Part shown: positions 23,627-32,502 of the stretch, in pieces
How the letters are laid out: every line of letters begins with the position of its first letter
Position numbering within the stretch: position 1 is the first letter of the stretch
NCBI RefSeq assembly: GCF_012911005.2
Contig: NZ_WTVS01000006.1
Coordinates: 1-64,000, forward strand
Reading direction: 5' to 3'
From: Aromatoleum toluolicum
GTDB taxonomy: Bacteria; Pseudomonadota; Gammaproteobacteria; Burkholderiales; Rhodocyclaceae
Length of the DNA stretch: 64,000 bases
Made by a program: the position numbers and the translations under genes
The notes under the pieces: model-generated
What the model saw: the letters and a program-made list of their open reading frames with translations, nothing else
Told to the model about the DNA's origin: nothing
Database searches by the model: none

Positions 23627-26600
23627 GTTGTTCCTTCTTTTGTGGCCGCTTCTTTGCGCTGTTTGTGGCGCAGCAGCAGATAGAGCAGCAGGGGCACGAC
23701 GATCAGGGTGAGCACGGTGGAGACCAGCGTGCCGAAGATCAGCGAGATGGCCAGGCCGCCGAACACCGGGTCGGCGAGCATCACGGCGCTGCCCAGGACG
23801 ATGGCCAGCGCCGTCAGCAGGATGGGACGCAGGCGCACCGCACCGGCTTCGAGGATGGCTTCGCGCAGGTCCATGCCCTGGCGCCGGTAGTCGAGCACGA
23901 AGTCGATGATGAGCAGCGAGTTGCGCACCACCACGCCGGCCAGGGCGATGATGCCGATCATGGAGGTGGCGTTGAACGGCTGCCCCATGAGCCAGTGTCC
24001 CGGAAAGACACCGGCCAGCCCCAGGGGGATCGCCGCCATAGCGACCAGCGGCAGGCTGAAGGACTGGTAATAGGCCACCAGCACCAGGAAGATGAAGGTG
24101 ATCGCCAGCCCCAGGGCACCCAGCATGTCGCGGTAGGTATCGAGCGTCATGCGCAGTTCGCCATCCCAGAGCAGGCGGGGGCCGTCCAGGGTGTCGGGCG
24201 CCACCGGCTTGAAGCGCAGGTTGCCGGTCACAAGGCGGCTGCCGTCGGCCAGCGCCAGGCCGTCCAGGCGCCGGTCGAGATCGAGCACCGCGTAGACGGG
24301 GGCGGTGGATTCGAGCTCGCCGCCCACGAAGGTGACGCGCTCGCCATCCTTGTGCAGGATGGGCCGGTCGGCCCGGGCGGGCGCCACCTGCACCAGTTCC
24401 GACAACGGCACCCGCTGGCCCTGCCGATTGGTCAGCGACACCCGTGTCAGCAGTTCGGGGTCGATTTGGTGGCTGCGCGGGATTTGCAAGCGGATGGGCA
24501 CGGGGTTCTTTTCGCCTTGAACATGGGCGCGCCCCAATGCCTCGCCGTCGATCAAGCGGCGCAGCGCGACGGCCACCTCGGCGACGGTCAGCCCGGAGAG
24601 CGCGGCCTTTTCCCGGTCGACGGTCAGGCGGTGTTGGTACACATCCTCGACCTCGGTGTCGGTGACTTCGACCATGTCGTAGGTTTGCCCGAAGGCCGCT
24701 TTGACCTGCCCGGAGAGCGCGCGCAGTTGCTGCGGGTCGGTGCCGTAGATTTCGGCCAGCACCGTGGCGCGCACCGGCGGCCCCGGCGGGTCTTCCACCA
24801 GCTGCACGGTACTGCCGGGGAAGCGCGCGGCGATGGCCTGCACCGCGGGACGCAGCTCGCGAACGATATCGATTGAGGTCTTGTCGCGCGCCGTTTTGTC
24901 CCGGAGGTTGACGCGGACTTCCCCCACATGCGGTCCCTGCTTGCTGCCGGCGCCGCGCAGCAGGCCATTGAAGTCGATCACACCGGCCTGGCCGATCCAG
25001 CTCTGGTAATCGCTCACGTCGGGGTTCTGGCGCAACAGGGCACCGATCTCACGGGCGAGGCGATCGGTGGTTTCTACCGGGGTGGTCTCCGGCAGGTCGA
25101 AGGTGATGTTGAAGGTATTCTTGTCGTCCTTGGGCATCATCGCCATCTCGACGCCGAACCAGGTCTGCGGCCCGCTCAGACCCGCCGGGCGCACGAACTG
25201 CCAGGCGGCCTGGAACAGGGAGAGCACGATCGCCAGGGCGGCCAGCAGAAAGACGCCCCGCCGTCTGGGCGGGCGGTCCACCAAGGGCGCCATGAGCGCG
25301 TGGTAGAAGCGGTGCAGGCGGTCCCCGGTGTCGTGGTCTTCCAGGTCGTGCCCCTCGCCCGGTTTGAGCCAGCGGTTGGCCGCCCAGGGCACGACGGCAT
25401 AGGCCACCAGCAGGGAGGCGGCCATGGCGACGGGGACGTTGAAGGCGACCGGATAGAAATACTGCCCCGTCATGCCGGAGACGATCAGCAGCGAGCCGAA
25501 CACCAGCATCACCGCCAGCGTCGCCAGGTTGGTGGGGGAGCCGATCTCGTTGACCGCCTGCACCGTGGCCCGCGCCTTGTCCTCCTGGCCGAGGCGGGCG
25601 TAGCGGCGGTGGATGTTCTCGATGACGACGATCGCGGCATCGACCAGCAGCCCGAGCGATAGGATCAGCGCGAACAGGGAGACGCGGTTGATGGTCAGGC
25701 TCCCGAAATAGGCCGCGCCCAGGGTGAGCGCCAGAATCAGCGGCACCGTCACGCCCACGATCAGCGCCTCCTTCAGCCCCAGGAAGACGGCGGTCACCAG
25801 GAACACGGCCAGCACGGCGATGCCCAGGTGCTCGATCAGGCCGTTGACGGCGGCGTCCGCCTTCTGGCCGTCGTTGCGGGTCACCACGAGCTCGACGTCG
25901 GCCGGTACGAATTGCACCCGCATCCGCTCGATGCGGGCGAGCACCTCATCAGCAACGACCACGGCATTGGTGCCGGCCTTCTTGGCCACAGCCAGTGTCA
26001 CCGCCGGCATCTCCGCCTGCTGCACCTTGCCGAAGCGCGCATCGGCCGGACCGAAGGCCATGCGGCTCAGTTTATCCCGCTCTTCGGGGGGGCCGTCGAC
26101 GACGCGCGCCACCTCGCCCAGGTAGATGGGGCGGCCGGCGTGGTTGCCGACGATCAGGCGCCCGAGCTCCTCCGCCGAGGCGAGGAAGCCGTCCAGGTAC
26201 ACCTGGCGGTTCTCGCCCTGCTGCACCACCGTGCCCAGGGGAGCGGCGACGTTGCCCGCGCTCAGGAAGGCGCGCACCTGGTCCAGCGTCACGCCAAAGG
26301 ACTGCAGGCGCTGCGGGTCTAGTTCGATGCGCATCTCCCGGTCGCGGCCACCCTGCACGAAAGTGGTGGATACCGCCTCCAGGCTGCGCAGCCCCTCCAG
26401 CATGCGGTCGGCCAGCCGCTTCAGCGCATAGTCGTCATAGCGCTCCGAGGCCAGAGTGACCGTGACGATGGGCACGTCGTCTACGTCCACACTGCGGATG
26501 AGCGGCTCCATCGCCCCGAGGGGCAGGCGGTCGCGCTGGCCGAGCACGCGGTCGTAGAGCTTGACCAGGGATTTCTCCTTGTTCTCCCCTACCTTGAACT

Positions 26601-26904
26601 GCACCATCAGCACGCCCAGCGAGTTCATTGCCGTGGCGTAGGTGTGGTCCACCCCCGGGATCTGCTTGACGATACCCTCCAGTGGCCGGATCACTAGTTC
26701 CTCCACCTCTTCGGGGGAGGCGCCGGGCAGGGCCACCCGCACCTCGGCGCCGGGCACCACGATCTGCGGGTTTTCCTCGCGCGGGGTGAGCGCCATTGCC
26801 AGCAGGCCCAGCAGCGCACAGGCGAGCATGAACAGCACGGTCAGTTTGGAGGAAACGAATATCTCGGCCAGGCGTCCGGCGCTGTTGAGTCTGCGGTCGG
26901 TCAT
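23623..26904 (-). CDS. RND-family efflux pump, inner membrane component
   Basis: This 1093-residue protein has the RND layout: a helix near the N-terminus, a large periplasmic loop, helices 2-6 (around LGIAVLAVFLVTAVFLGL), a second large loop, and helices 8-12. In helix 4 the motif reads GLLVDAAIVVIENI, so only the first of the two Asp of AcrB is kept, as in several RND subfamilies. The likely cargo is hydrophobic or drug-like; no metal-type signature was seen. The start overlaps the adaptor stop (TGATG). Confidence 0.92.
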   Translation of the reverse strand: MTDRRLNSAGRLAEIFVSSKLTVLFMLACALLGLLAMALTPREENPQIVVPGAEVRVALPGASPEEVEELVIRPLEGIVKQIPGVDHTYATAMNSLGVLMVQFKVGENKEKSLVKLYDRVLGQRDRLPLGAMEPLIRSVDVDDVPIVTVTLASERYDDYALKRLADRMLEGLRSLEAVSTTFVQGGRDREMRIELDPQRLQSFGVTLDQVRAFLSAGNVAAPLGTVVQQGENRQVYLDGFLASAEELGRLIVGNHAGRPIYLGEVARVVDGPPEERDKLSRMAFGPADARFGKVQQAEMPAVTLAVAKKAGTNAVVVADEVLARIERMRVQFVPADVELVVTRNDGQKADAAVNGLIEHLGIAVLAVFLVTAVFLGLKEALIVGVTVPLILALTLGAAYFGSLTINRVSLFALILSLGLLVDAAIVVIENIHRRYARLGQEDKARATVQAVNEIGSPTNLATLAVMLVFGSLLIVSGMTGQYFYPVAFNVPVAMAASLLVAYAVVPWAANRWLKPGEGHDLEDHDTGDRLHRFYHALMAPLVDRPPRRRGVFLLAALAIVLSLFQAAWQFVRPAGLSGPQTWFGVEMAMMPKDDKNTFNITFDLPETTPVETTDRLAREIGALLRQNPDVSDYQSWIGQAGVIDFNGLLRGAGSKQGPHVGEVRVNLRDKTARDKTSIDIVRELRPAVQAIAARFPGSTVQLVEDPPGPPVRATVLAEIYGTDPQQLRALSGQVKAAFGQTYDMVEVTDTEVEDVYQHRLTVDREKAALSGLTVAEVAVALRRLIDGEALGRAHVQGEKNPVPIRLQIPRSHQIDPELLTRVSLTNRQGQRVPLSELVQVAPARADRPILHKDGERVTFVGGELESTAPVYAVLDLDRRLDGLALADGSRLVTGNLRFKPVAPDTLDGPRLLWDGELRMTLDTYRDMLGALGLAITFIFLVLVAYYQSFSLPLVAMAAIPLGLAGVFPGHWLMGQPFNATSMIGIIALAGVVVRNSLLIIDFVLDYRRQGMDLREAILEAGAVRLRPILLTALAIVLGSAVMLADPVFGGLAISLIFGTLVSTVLTLIVVPLLLYLLLRHKQRKEAATKEGTT

Positions 26905-27983
26905 CACGGCGCCTCCGCCGGCATGACGCGGTCGCCGTCGCGCAGGGCGGGCTCGACCGCTGCCACCAAGCGCTCGTCGGCTGCCAGACCGGCGCTCACC
27001 TCGACCCGGTCGGGCCATTCGCGGCCGGTGCGCAGCCAGCGGAACAGCGCCCGGCCCTCGCCGTCCAGCACGAAAACGCCGGTGAGCCCGCCGCGCTCGG
27101 CCAGCGCCCGCCGCGGCACCACCGGCGAGGGGCTTTCCCCGACCGTGAAGACTGCGCGGCCGAACATCCCCGGCATCAGCCCTACCGTCTCTGGCAGCGC
27201 GATCTTGACCTGGTAGCTGCGAGTAACAGGATCGCCGGAGGGAACCACCCGGGTCACCGTGCCTTCCAAGGGCGTGGGCAGGCGGTCAAGGCTGACCACC
27301 GCCGGCTTGCCCTCGCCCATGGCGGCGACCTGGCCTTCCGCCACGAAGGTCTCGAACAGCAGGCCACGCCCCGACTCCACGGTCAACAACGGCATGCCGG
27401 GCACAGCGAGATCGCCGGCCCGTTTCAGGCGGGCCACCACCGTGCCGGCCACGGGGCTGACGATTTCGGCATAGGCGCGCTGGGCCAGCGCCGTGTCGAG
27501 ACCGGCGCGCGCCTGGTTCAGGACCTCGCGGGCGGCGTCAAACTTCAGGCGCACCTTGCGCATCTCGTTTTCCGAGACGCTGCCGCGTTCGAACAGGCGC
27601 TCGAATCGCTCGCGGTCGGTCTGCGCATCCCGGAAGGCGGCCTCGGCTGCGCCTTGGGCCGCGCGCGTTTGGCGGATGCCGCCTTCCACGTCCGCGGCAT
27701 CGAGGCGGGCAAGCACCTGGCCGCGCCGCACCCGTTCACCCTCCTGCACCCGGATCTCGCGGATATAACCGCTCAGCCGCGAGGCGACCTCGACGCGCTG
27801 ATCGGACACCACCGAGCCGACCGTAGTGTACTCGACCGGTGCACTGGCGGTCGCCGTCATGACCGGAAGATTCCAGGTCTTGGCGTCGATTTGAGTCGGG
27901 GCCTCCGGCGCTTTACCGCATCCGGTCAAGAGAGCGTAGAGCGCCAGCGGCGCCATGTGTGTGAGCAGGTTTTTTCTTTTCAT
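26904..27983 (-). CDS. RND-family periplasmic adaptor lipoprotein
   Basis: This 359-residue membrane fusion protein has a lipoprotein signal with the lipobox LLTGC near residue 22, a lipoyl half (VASRLSGYIREIRVQEGERV), an alpha-hairpin (about 95-165) and the second lipoyl half (AEIVSPVAGTVVARL). It should bridge the RND pump encoded immediately downstream and the TolC-type channel after it. An overlapping short reading frame starts upstream of it at 28224. Confidence 0.92.
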   Translation of the reverse strand: MKRKNLLTHMAPLALYALLTGCGKAPEAPTQIDAKTWNLPVMTATASAPVEYTTVGSVVSDQRVEVASRLSGYIREIRVQEGERVRRGQVLARLDAADVEGGIRQTRAAQGAAEAAFRDAQTDRERFERLFERGSVSENEMRKVRLKFDAAREVLNQARAGLDTALAQRAYAEIVSPVAGTVVARLKRAGDLAVPGMPLLTVESGRGLLFETFVAEGQVAAMGEGKPAVVSLDRLPTPLEGTVTRVVPSGDPVTRSYQVKIALPETVGLMPGMFGRAVFTVGESPSPVVPRRALAERGGLTGVFVLDGEGRALFRWLRTGREWPDRVEVSAGLAADERLVAAVEPALRDGDRVMPAEAP

Positions 27984-28224
27984 GGGGCGGGTTTTTCCGA
28001 TTGGACTTTAAATGGTGATTAGCAGGACGCGGGCCAGCCATTCTGCGGACGCGGCCTTGTCGGTGCCGCGAGTGTTGCGGCGGCCGGTGCGGAGCGGCCT
28101 CGTAGGCAGCGCGCTCCGGCTGGGGCATCCGCATCTGAAACTGTTTGCCGAGCTGATCGGCACCGAATGCCGGTGTGCTGCCGAAAGACAGAAGAGCGCC
28201 GGACAGAACGTGCGAGAGCCACAT
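27913..28224 (-). CDS. Possible small exported protein, unknown
   Basis: A 103-codon frame begins with a plausible signal peptide (MWLSHVLSGALLSFGSTPAFGA) followed by DQLGKQFQMRMPQPER. Its last 23 codons overlap the start of the adaptor gene in another frame. No good ribosome site is visible. It may be a real small periplasmic protein, a decayed gene in the 266-base gap before the adaptor, or chance. I recognise no family. Confidence 0.3.
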   Translation of the reverse strand: MWLSHVLSGALLSFGSTPAFGADQLGKQFQMRMPQPERAAYEAAPHRPPQHSRHRQGRVRRMAGPRPANHHLKSNRKNPPHEKKKPAHTHGAAGALRSLDRMR

Positions 28225-28249
28225 TGAATGGGGGCGTGGTGAAGGCAAG

Positions 28250-30778
28250 TTACTTCTCTCTTTTGCGGAAATACACCTGGGCAACGCGGCGAGCAAACAC
28301 CACCTTTTGACGCCACCAAACATGCAGCGATGTCCGCACTCTGTCGGTCCACGAAGCGCCCGGGGGCAACAGCTCCCGTCCCAGCACCGACTCGAACGCC
28401 CGTAGCTGCGCCAAGTAGACCTGGACGTGACGCAATTCGAAGCGCTGCGGGTCGATCTGCCCGTAGTCTTCCACGAGCCGGTTGAATAGCGCGCGCAGCC
28501 GGTCCGCGCGAAGACGGAGCAGACCGTCTTCGGCATGCTCCGTCGCCAGCCGGGCGAGTTCGAGTCCCCGATTGACGAGCGCGTCAAACCCCTTGATGGC
28601 AGGGCGACCCTCCAAGCGCCCGATCCGCTGGAACGGAAGTTCCAAGTACACCGCGAGCACACGCCGCAAGTCGGCGAGGATCGCCTCCTCCAGTGCCAGG
28701 GGAGGACGCTCGACAAGCGGGATATCCTCGGTTCCCGATGCCGACCGGCAGGCCCGCAAGTCCTCGACATAAAGCCGGGAATCGCTGAAATACCCAGTGA
28801 CCTGTCGGGTTGTTGCCTGCTCAAGCTCGTCGCGAGACGCGTCGCTGAGCACGCGCGCCATCGAGCGCAATGGCTGCCACATCGAGAGCGGAAAACGGGA
28901 AAAGCGATAAGGCGCCTGAGTTCCAGGCAGCAAACGGTAGGCGATCAATTCCTCCTGCAACGACGGGTCTTCTTCGAACCGTGCTCGGATGCCCTCGAAC
29001 ACGTCCAAAGGCATGCTCGGCAGCCCTATCCGGTTGCCGAGGGAGCGGCGGCCATAGCCACCGGCCGCAAGCATCTGCGCCACGACGTCCGCGCAATTGA
29101 AATCGCTCCGGTGCCATTGCAGGCTGCCATCCCGGAACGCGCCTTCCTGGCGGCGCGCCTCGGCCACCATCGCGGCGCGGCTTTCGGGGGGAACGCCCCG
29201 GACGCGCAAACCGAGCGTCTCGCGGCCGTAGGCCATGCCATAGGTGTTGGTATGAACTTGCGATGGGGACGGACGAGTGACACCGTACAAATAGTCCGCA
29301 AGGCTCACGTGCTGGAGAAAATTTGGATCGACGGAAGGGTCCGCGATGTAGTTCGCGCTATAAACGACGCCCTCGATACGGATGGCAAGGTGTCCGAACG
29401 GATTTTCGCGGACGAGCCGCTCCGGCGTCTGCGAGGTCGCGTAGGAAAGCAGCAACTCGACCTCGGCCGGTGACTCGGCGTCGAGTCGTGCGAGCGCTGC
29501 GTCGATACCGAGCACCGGCGCGCCATCTTCGACCCCGTAAGTCGGCAATGGATGTACGGGATCCTCCGCGTCGTCCAGTGCGAACCGGGCGATGCTGACG
29601 ATGTTCGTCCGCTCTCTGTACTGCCGTTGGGCGGTGAGGATTTCTTCCCGTCGGACCGGATCGGAGAGGATTTCCTCGACCAGTCTTCCCGCGTCTTCCG
29701 CATTGCCAGCAAAACTGGCCAGCCCTTGGCGCACGAACAGGGCGGCGTTCTCGCGCTCGTGGCCGCTGATGACATCGAGGAGGATAGTCGGCACGCCGAT
29801 CGTGAACGCTTCCGCCGGCGTCAGTCCTCCCGCCTTGGTGATCAGGACGTCGGCGGCACCCATGTACGCAGTCATGTCGGATCGTGGCACCAGTCCCACG
29901 ACCTTCAGTGTTAGCCGCGACGGCAGGCTTCCGCGCAGCTCCTCCAGCCTGGCGCGCAGGCGCGCATTCGCGCCACAGGCGGCGATGATCTGCAGGCTGC
30001 CGGGAACATGACGCATCACGCCGTCGATGATGCCCGCATAGTCCCCCTGGCCTTCCTTGCCGCCCGCGAGCGTCAGGGTGGGAATGTCCGGCGATAACCC
30101 GATACGCGCGCGGATGTCCTGGCGAGCGACTGCGGACACCGCCTCAAACTGCACCGGCATCCCGCTGGTGATTACCTTGTCCGGTGGCACGCCTGCCGCC
30201 AGCCAGCGCGATTCCAGTTCCGGGTGCGCCAGAAAGGTGCGATCAATCAGCTTGGAGATACGTGGAAAGTAGCCCTCGAAAAAGTCCGTATGCAGCCATC
30301 CGATTCTTCGATTGGCCAGGAACCCCTTTTCGCGCAGCGTTCCCAGCACCTGGGCGGCGCCGTAGTGGGTCGACAGGATGACGTCCGGCGCCTCTTGGGT
30401 CAGGTAGGCGTTAACTTTCCCCTCAGGGTAGTCAGTGGGCAGCATCGACAGCGAGGGAATGCGGTTGCCTCCGGTTTGCGTCGCGTCGAACAGGCTCTCG
30501 AAGCACTCGGGCAAGTTGCTGGCGACGAACCAGTACAGGCGTTCGTCGACTCTCCGCCAAACCGGGTGCATGAAGGCGCGAATGTCCTGTAGAACCACCT
30601 CGGTGCGCCGGGATTGTCGATGTATTTCAGCCCTTATGGCTTGAGCAGCGCTGATGTGCCCGTAGCCGATCGACGAATAGAAAATGACGATCTTCTTCGG
30701 TGGCAAGGACGCGTCCATTTTCATTCCCTGCTGGCTTGTCACGCGGGCCGGCTGAGGGTTGGGGCTCATTAAATTCAT
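28250..30778 (-). CDS. MGDG-synthase-like glycosyltransferase fused to a papain-like domain
   Basis: The 842-residue protein begins with a GT28/MurG-type glycosyltransferase (about 28-400): acceptor part IVIFYSSIGYGHISAAQAI, HTDFFEGYF, donor part TLAGGKEGQGDYAGI and ITKAGGLTPAEAFTIGVP. Family relatives glycosylate diacylglycerol. Residues about 455-600 resemble a circularly permuted NlpC/P60 or LRAT-like fold, with His463 (NPFGHLAIRIEG) preceding Cys562 (SDFNCADVVAQML). A helical C-terminal part of about 200 residues follows. The true start may be the ATG at 30718, which has a better ribosome site. The fusion itself is unusual; the papain-like call is inference. Confidence 0.75.
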   Translation of the reverse strand: MNLMSPNPQPARVTSQQGMKMDASLPPKKIVIFYSSIGYGHISAAQAIRAEIHRQSRRTEVVLQDIRAFMHPVWRRVDERLYWFVASNLPECFESLFDATQTGGNRIPSLSMLPTDYPEGKVNAYLTQEAPDVILSTHYGAAQVLGTLREKGFLANRRIGWLHTDFFEGYFPRISKLIDRTFLAHPELESRWLAAGVPPDKVITSGMPVQFEAVSAVARQDIRARIGLSPDIPTLTLAGGKEGQGDYAGIIDGVMRHVPGSLQIIAACGANARLRARLEELRGSLPSRLTLKVVGLVPRSDMTAYMGAADVLITKAGGLTPAEAFTIGVPTILLDVISGHERENAALFVRQGLASFAGNAEDAGRLVEEILSDPVRREEILTAQRQYRERTNIVSIARFALDDAEDPVHPLPTYGVEDGAPVLGIDAALARLDAESPAEVELLLSYATSQTPERLVRENPFGHLAIRIEGVVYSANYIADPSVDPNFLQHVSLADYLYGVTRPSPSQVHTNTYGMAYGRETLGLRVRGVPPESRAAMVAEARRQEGAFRDGSLQWHRSDFNCADVVAQMLAAGGYGRRSLGNRIGLPSMPLDVFEGIRARFEEDPSLQEELIAYRLLPGTQAPYRFSRFPLSMWQPLRSMARVLSDASRDELEQATTRQVTGYFSDSRLYVEDLRACRSASGTEDIPLVERPPLALEEAILADLRRVLAVYLELPFQRIGRLEGRPAIKGFDALVNRGLELARLATEHAEDGLLRLRADRLRALFNRLVEDYGQIDPQRFELRHVQVYLAQLRAFESVLGRELLPPGASWTDRVRTSLHVWWRQKVVFARRVAQVYFRKREK

Positions 30779-30780
30779 GA

Positions 30781-31560
30781 TTACTTTTCACTGCCTCCAG
30801 CCTCGATGCTGGCAGCGATCCGTTCAGCCAGTTCGAGTGGACGGCCGTTCCCTGTGGCCGTCGCAAGGGTGCGCGCCTCCTGCGTCGCCTGACGGCACAG
30901 GTCGCGCGCGGCGCACAGGAGGGCGGTGCGTGCCTCGCAGCGCTCCATGGCATTGGCTTCTTGCAGCAACACGTGGCTCGCCACGAGGGTTTCGCCGTAG
31001 CGCCGAGCGACGCCGGCGAGCGGTTCCGGGTAGCCCGCGAGCGCAGCCCCTGTGGCACCGGCCGCCCCGCCCAGCGGCGCCGCCAACCGTTGACGGGTTC
31101 GCACCCGCTGCGTCGGGTCATCGACGCCATCTCGCGCCGGGCTCAGATTGGCGGCCTCCAATTCCGCGGCACGGTTGACCGCATTAGAAACCAGGGCGAG
31201 GACTTGCAGGTCAGCGCAGCGCACCAGCAGGCGGAAGGCCCCGGTGGTCAAGTAGTCGCCCGCCAGCACGGTGGCGGCGTTGCCGAGATGCGCGGATGGG
31301 CCGCTCGCCGCATCGACGTGGGCATGCAATTGCTGCAGGCTGAGATGGATCAGGTCCAGGGCCGTGCCGGCATCGATGCCCGCCTGCCCGGGATGGAAGC
31401 TGCTGGTCACCAGCGCCCGGATCGGAATCTGCTGGCCTGACAGCAACAGGCGCAAGGCAAGCTGGACGGGGGCGGCCTCGCAGGTCAGGGCGCCTGTAAT
31501 GGCGGCGCGGACGCCCGTCATCACAGCCTCGGGGAAGTTCATGGGATGCCTGTCAGTCAT
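30781..31560 (-). CDS. Isoprenyl-diphosphate-synthase-like protein without Asp-rich motifs
   Basis: The 259-residue protein lines up with IspB-type polyprenyl synthases over LIHLSLQQLHAHVD, then GNAATVLAGDYLTTGAF and LQVLALVSNAVNRAAELE. Where the enzymes have the first metal-binding motif DDxxD it reads AHVDA, and at the second (usually DDxLDY) it reads LLQEAN. It is also some 60 residues shorter than IspB. A catalytic prenyl transferase is therefore unlikely; a binding or regulatory role is my inference. It overlaps the patatin gene by eight bases. Confidence 0.6.
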   Translation of the reverse strand: MTDRHPMNFPEAVMTGVRAAITGALTCEAAPVQLALRLLLSGQQIPIRALVTSSFHPGQAGIDAGTALDLIHLSLQQLHAHVDAASGPSAHLGNAATVLAGDYLTTGAFRLLVRCADLQVLALVSNAVNRAAELEAANLSPARDGVDDPTQRVRTRQRLAAPLGGAAGATGAALAGYPEPLAGVARRYGETLVASHVLLQEANAMERCEARTALLCAARDLCRQATQEARTLATATGNGRPLELAERIAASIEAGGSEK

Positions 31561-32500
31561 CAGTGGGCGCTCCTGCCCAGCGGGCCAATTGCTGCGCCGC
31601 GCTGCGGTAGCCGATCTCGATGATTTCCTCGGCGCGGTCGAACTCCATGAAACGCACCGCGCCCAGCGGCGGGCGGATGAGGATGTCCGACTTGTCCTGC
31701 CGCAGGCTGGCCTGGGTCATGCGCGCCTGCATGATGTAGATCGAGCTCAGCAGCACGTCGAAGATGCCCGGCAGCGGTTCCGGCTCCTTGTGCAGCCAGG
31801 CTTCGAACTGGGCCAAGCCGGGGTTTGTTCGCAGGCTTGCCATCAGGCGCGCCATGGCCTGGGTATGGAATGTTCCCTGTGAGTTCGAATCTTGGCGGGA
31901 TACCCGGCTCGCCACGATGTCGTGGTTGAGGTCGACGGCGATGACCAGGCCAGCGCCCATGGCACGCACCACGCTCACCGGCACCGGGTTGACCAGACCG
32001 CCGTCGACGAGAATGCGGCCATTGCTGCGCACCGGCGTGAAGATGCCGGGCACCGAGATGCTGGCACGCACCGCATCGATCAGGTCGCCCGAGGCGCACG
32101 CCACCTCCTCGCCGCTCATGATGCAGGTGGCCACGGCGCGGAAGGGAATCGGCAGGTCCTCGATGTTTGCCGCTGCCACATGGGCGCGCACGAAGTCCGC
32201 GATTCTTTGCCCGTCGATCAGGCCCGAGCGGGGGAGAACGGGGTCGAGCAGACCGGCGATCTGGCGCCAATCGAAGGCGCGAAAACGATCGGCCAAGCCC
32301 CCGATCTTGCCGGCGGCATATACCGCGCCCACCACCGCGCCTATGCTGGTGCCGGCGACCAGATCGACCTTGATCCCGGCCTCCTCGATGGCGCGCAGCA
32401 CGCCGATGTGCGCCAGCCCGCGCGCTGAACCGCTGCCCAGCGCCAGGCCGACCTTGCGCGCGGGCGGATTGGGAACGGTTTCGGGTGCGGGTTTCGCCAT
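31553..32500 (-). CDS. Patatin-like phospholipase (RssA type)
   Basis: This 315-residue lipid acyl hydrolase has the oxyanion motif GSGSARGLAHIG (about 22-33), the nucleophile elbow GTSIG, and the catalytic Asp in VDGGLVNPVPV. No signal peptide is evident, so it acts in the cytoplasm or at the inner membrane, probably on phospholipids. It lies two bases after the UbiB-like gene and overlaps the next gene by eight bases, which indicates one operon. Confidence 0.9.
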   Translation of the reverse strand: MAKPAPETVPNPPARKVGLALGSGSARGLAHIGVLRAIEEAGIKVDLVAGTSIGAVVGAVYAAGKIGGLADRFRAFDWRQIAGLLDPVLPRSGLIDGQRIADFVRAHVAAANIEDLPIPFRAVATCIMSGEEVACASGDLIDAVRASISVPGIFTPVRSNGRILVDGGLVNPVPVSVVRAMGAGLVIAVDLNHDIVASRVSRQDSNSQGTFHTQAMARLMASLRTNPGLAQFEAWLHKEPEPLPGIFDVLLSSIYIMQARMTQASLRQDKSDILIRPPLGAVRFMEFDRAEEIIEIGYRSAAQQLARWAGAPTDD

Positions 32501-32502
32501 CT

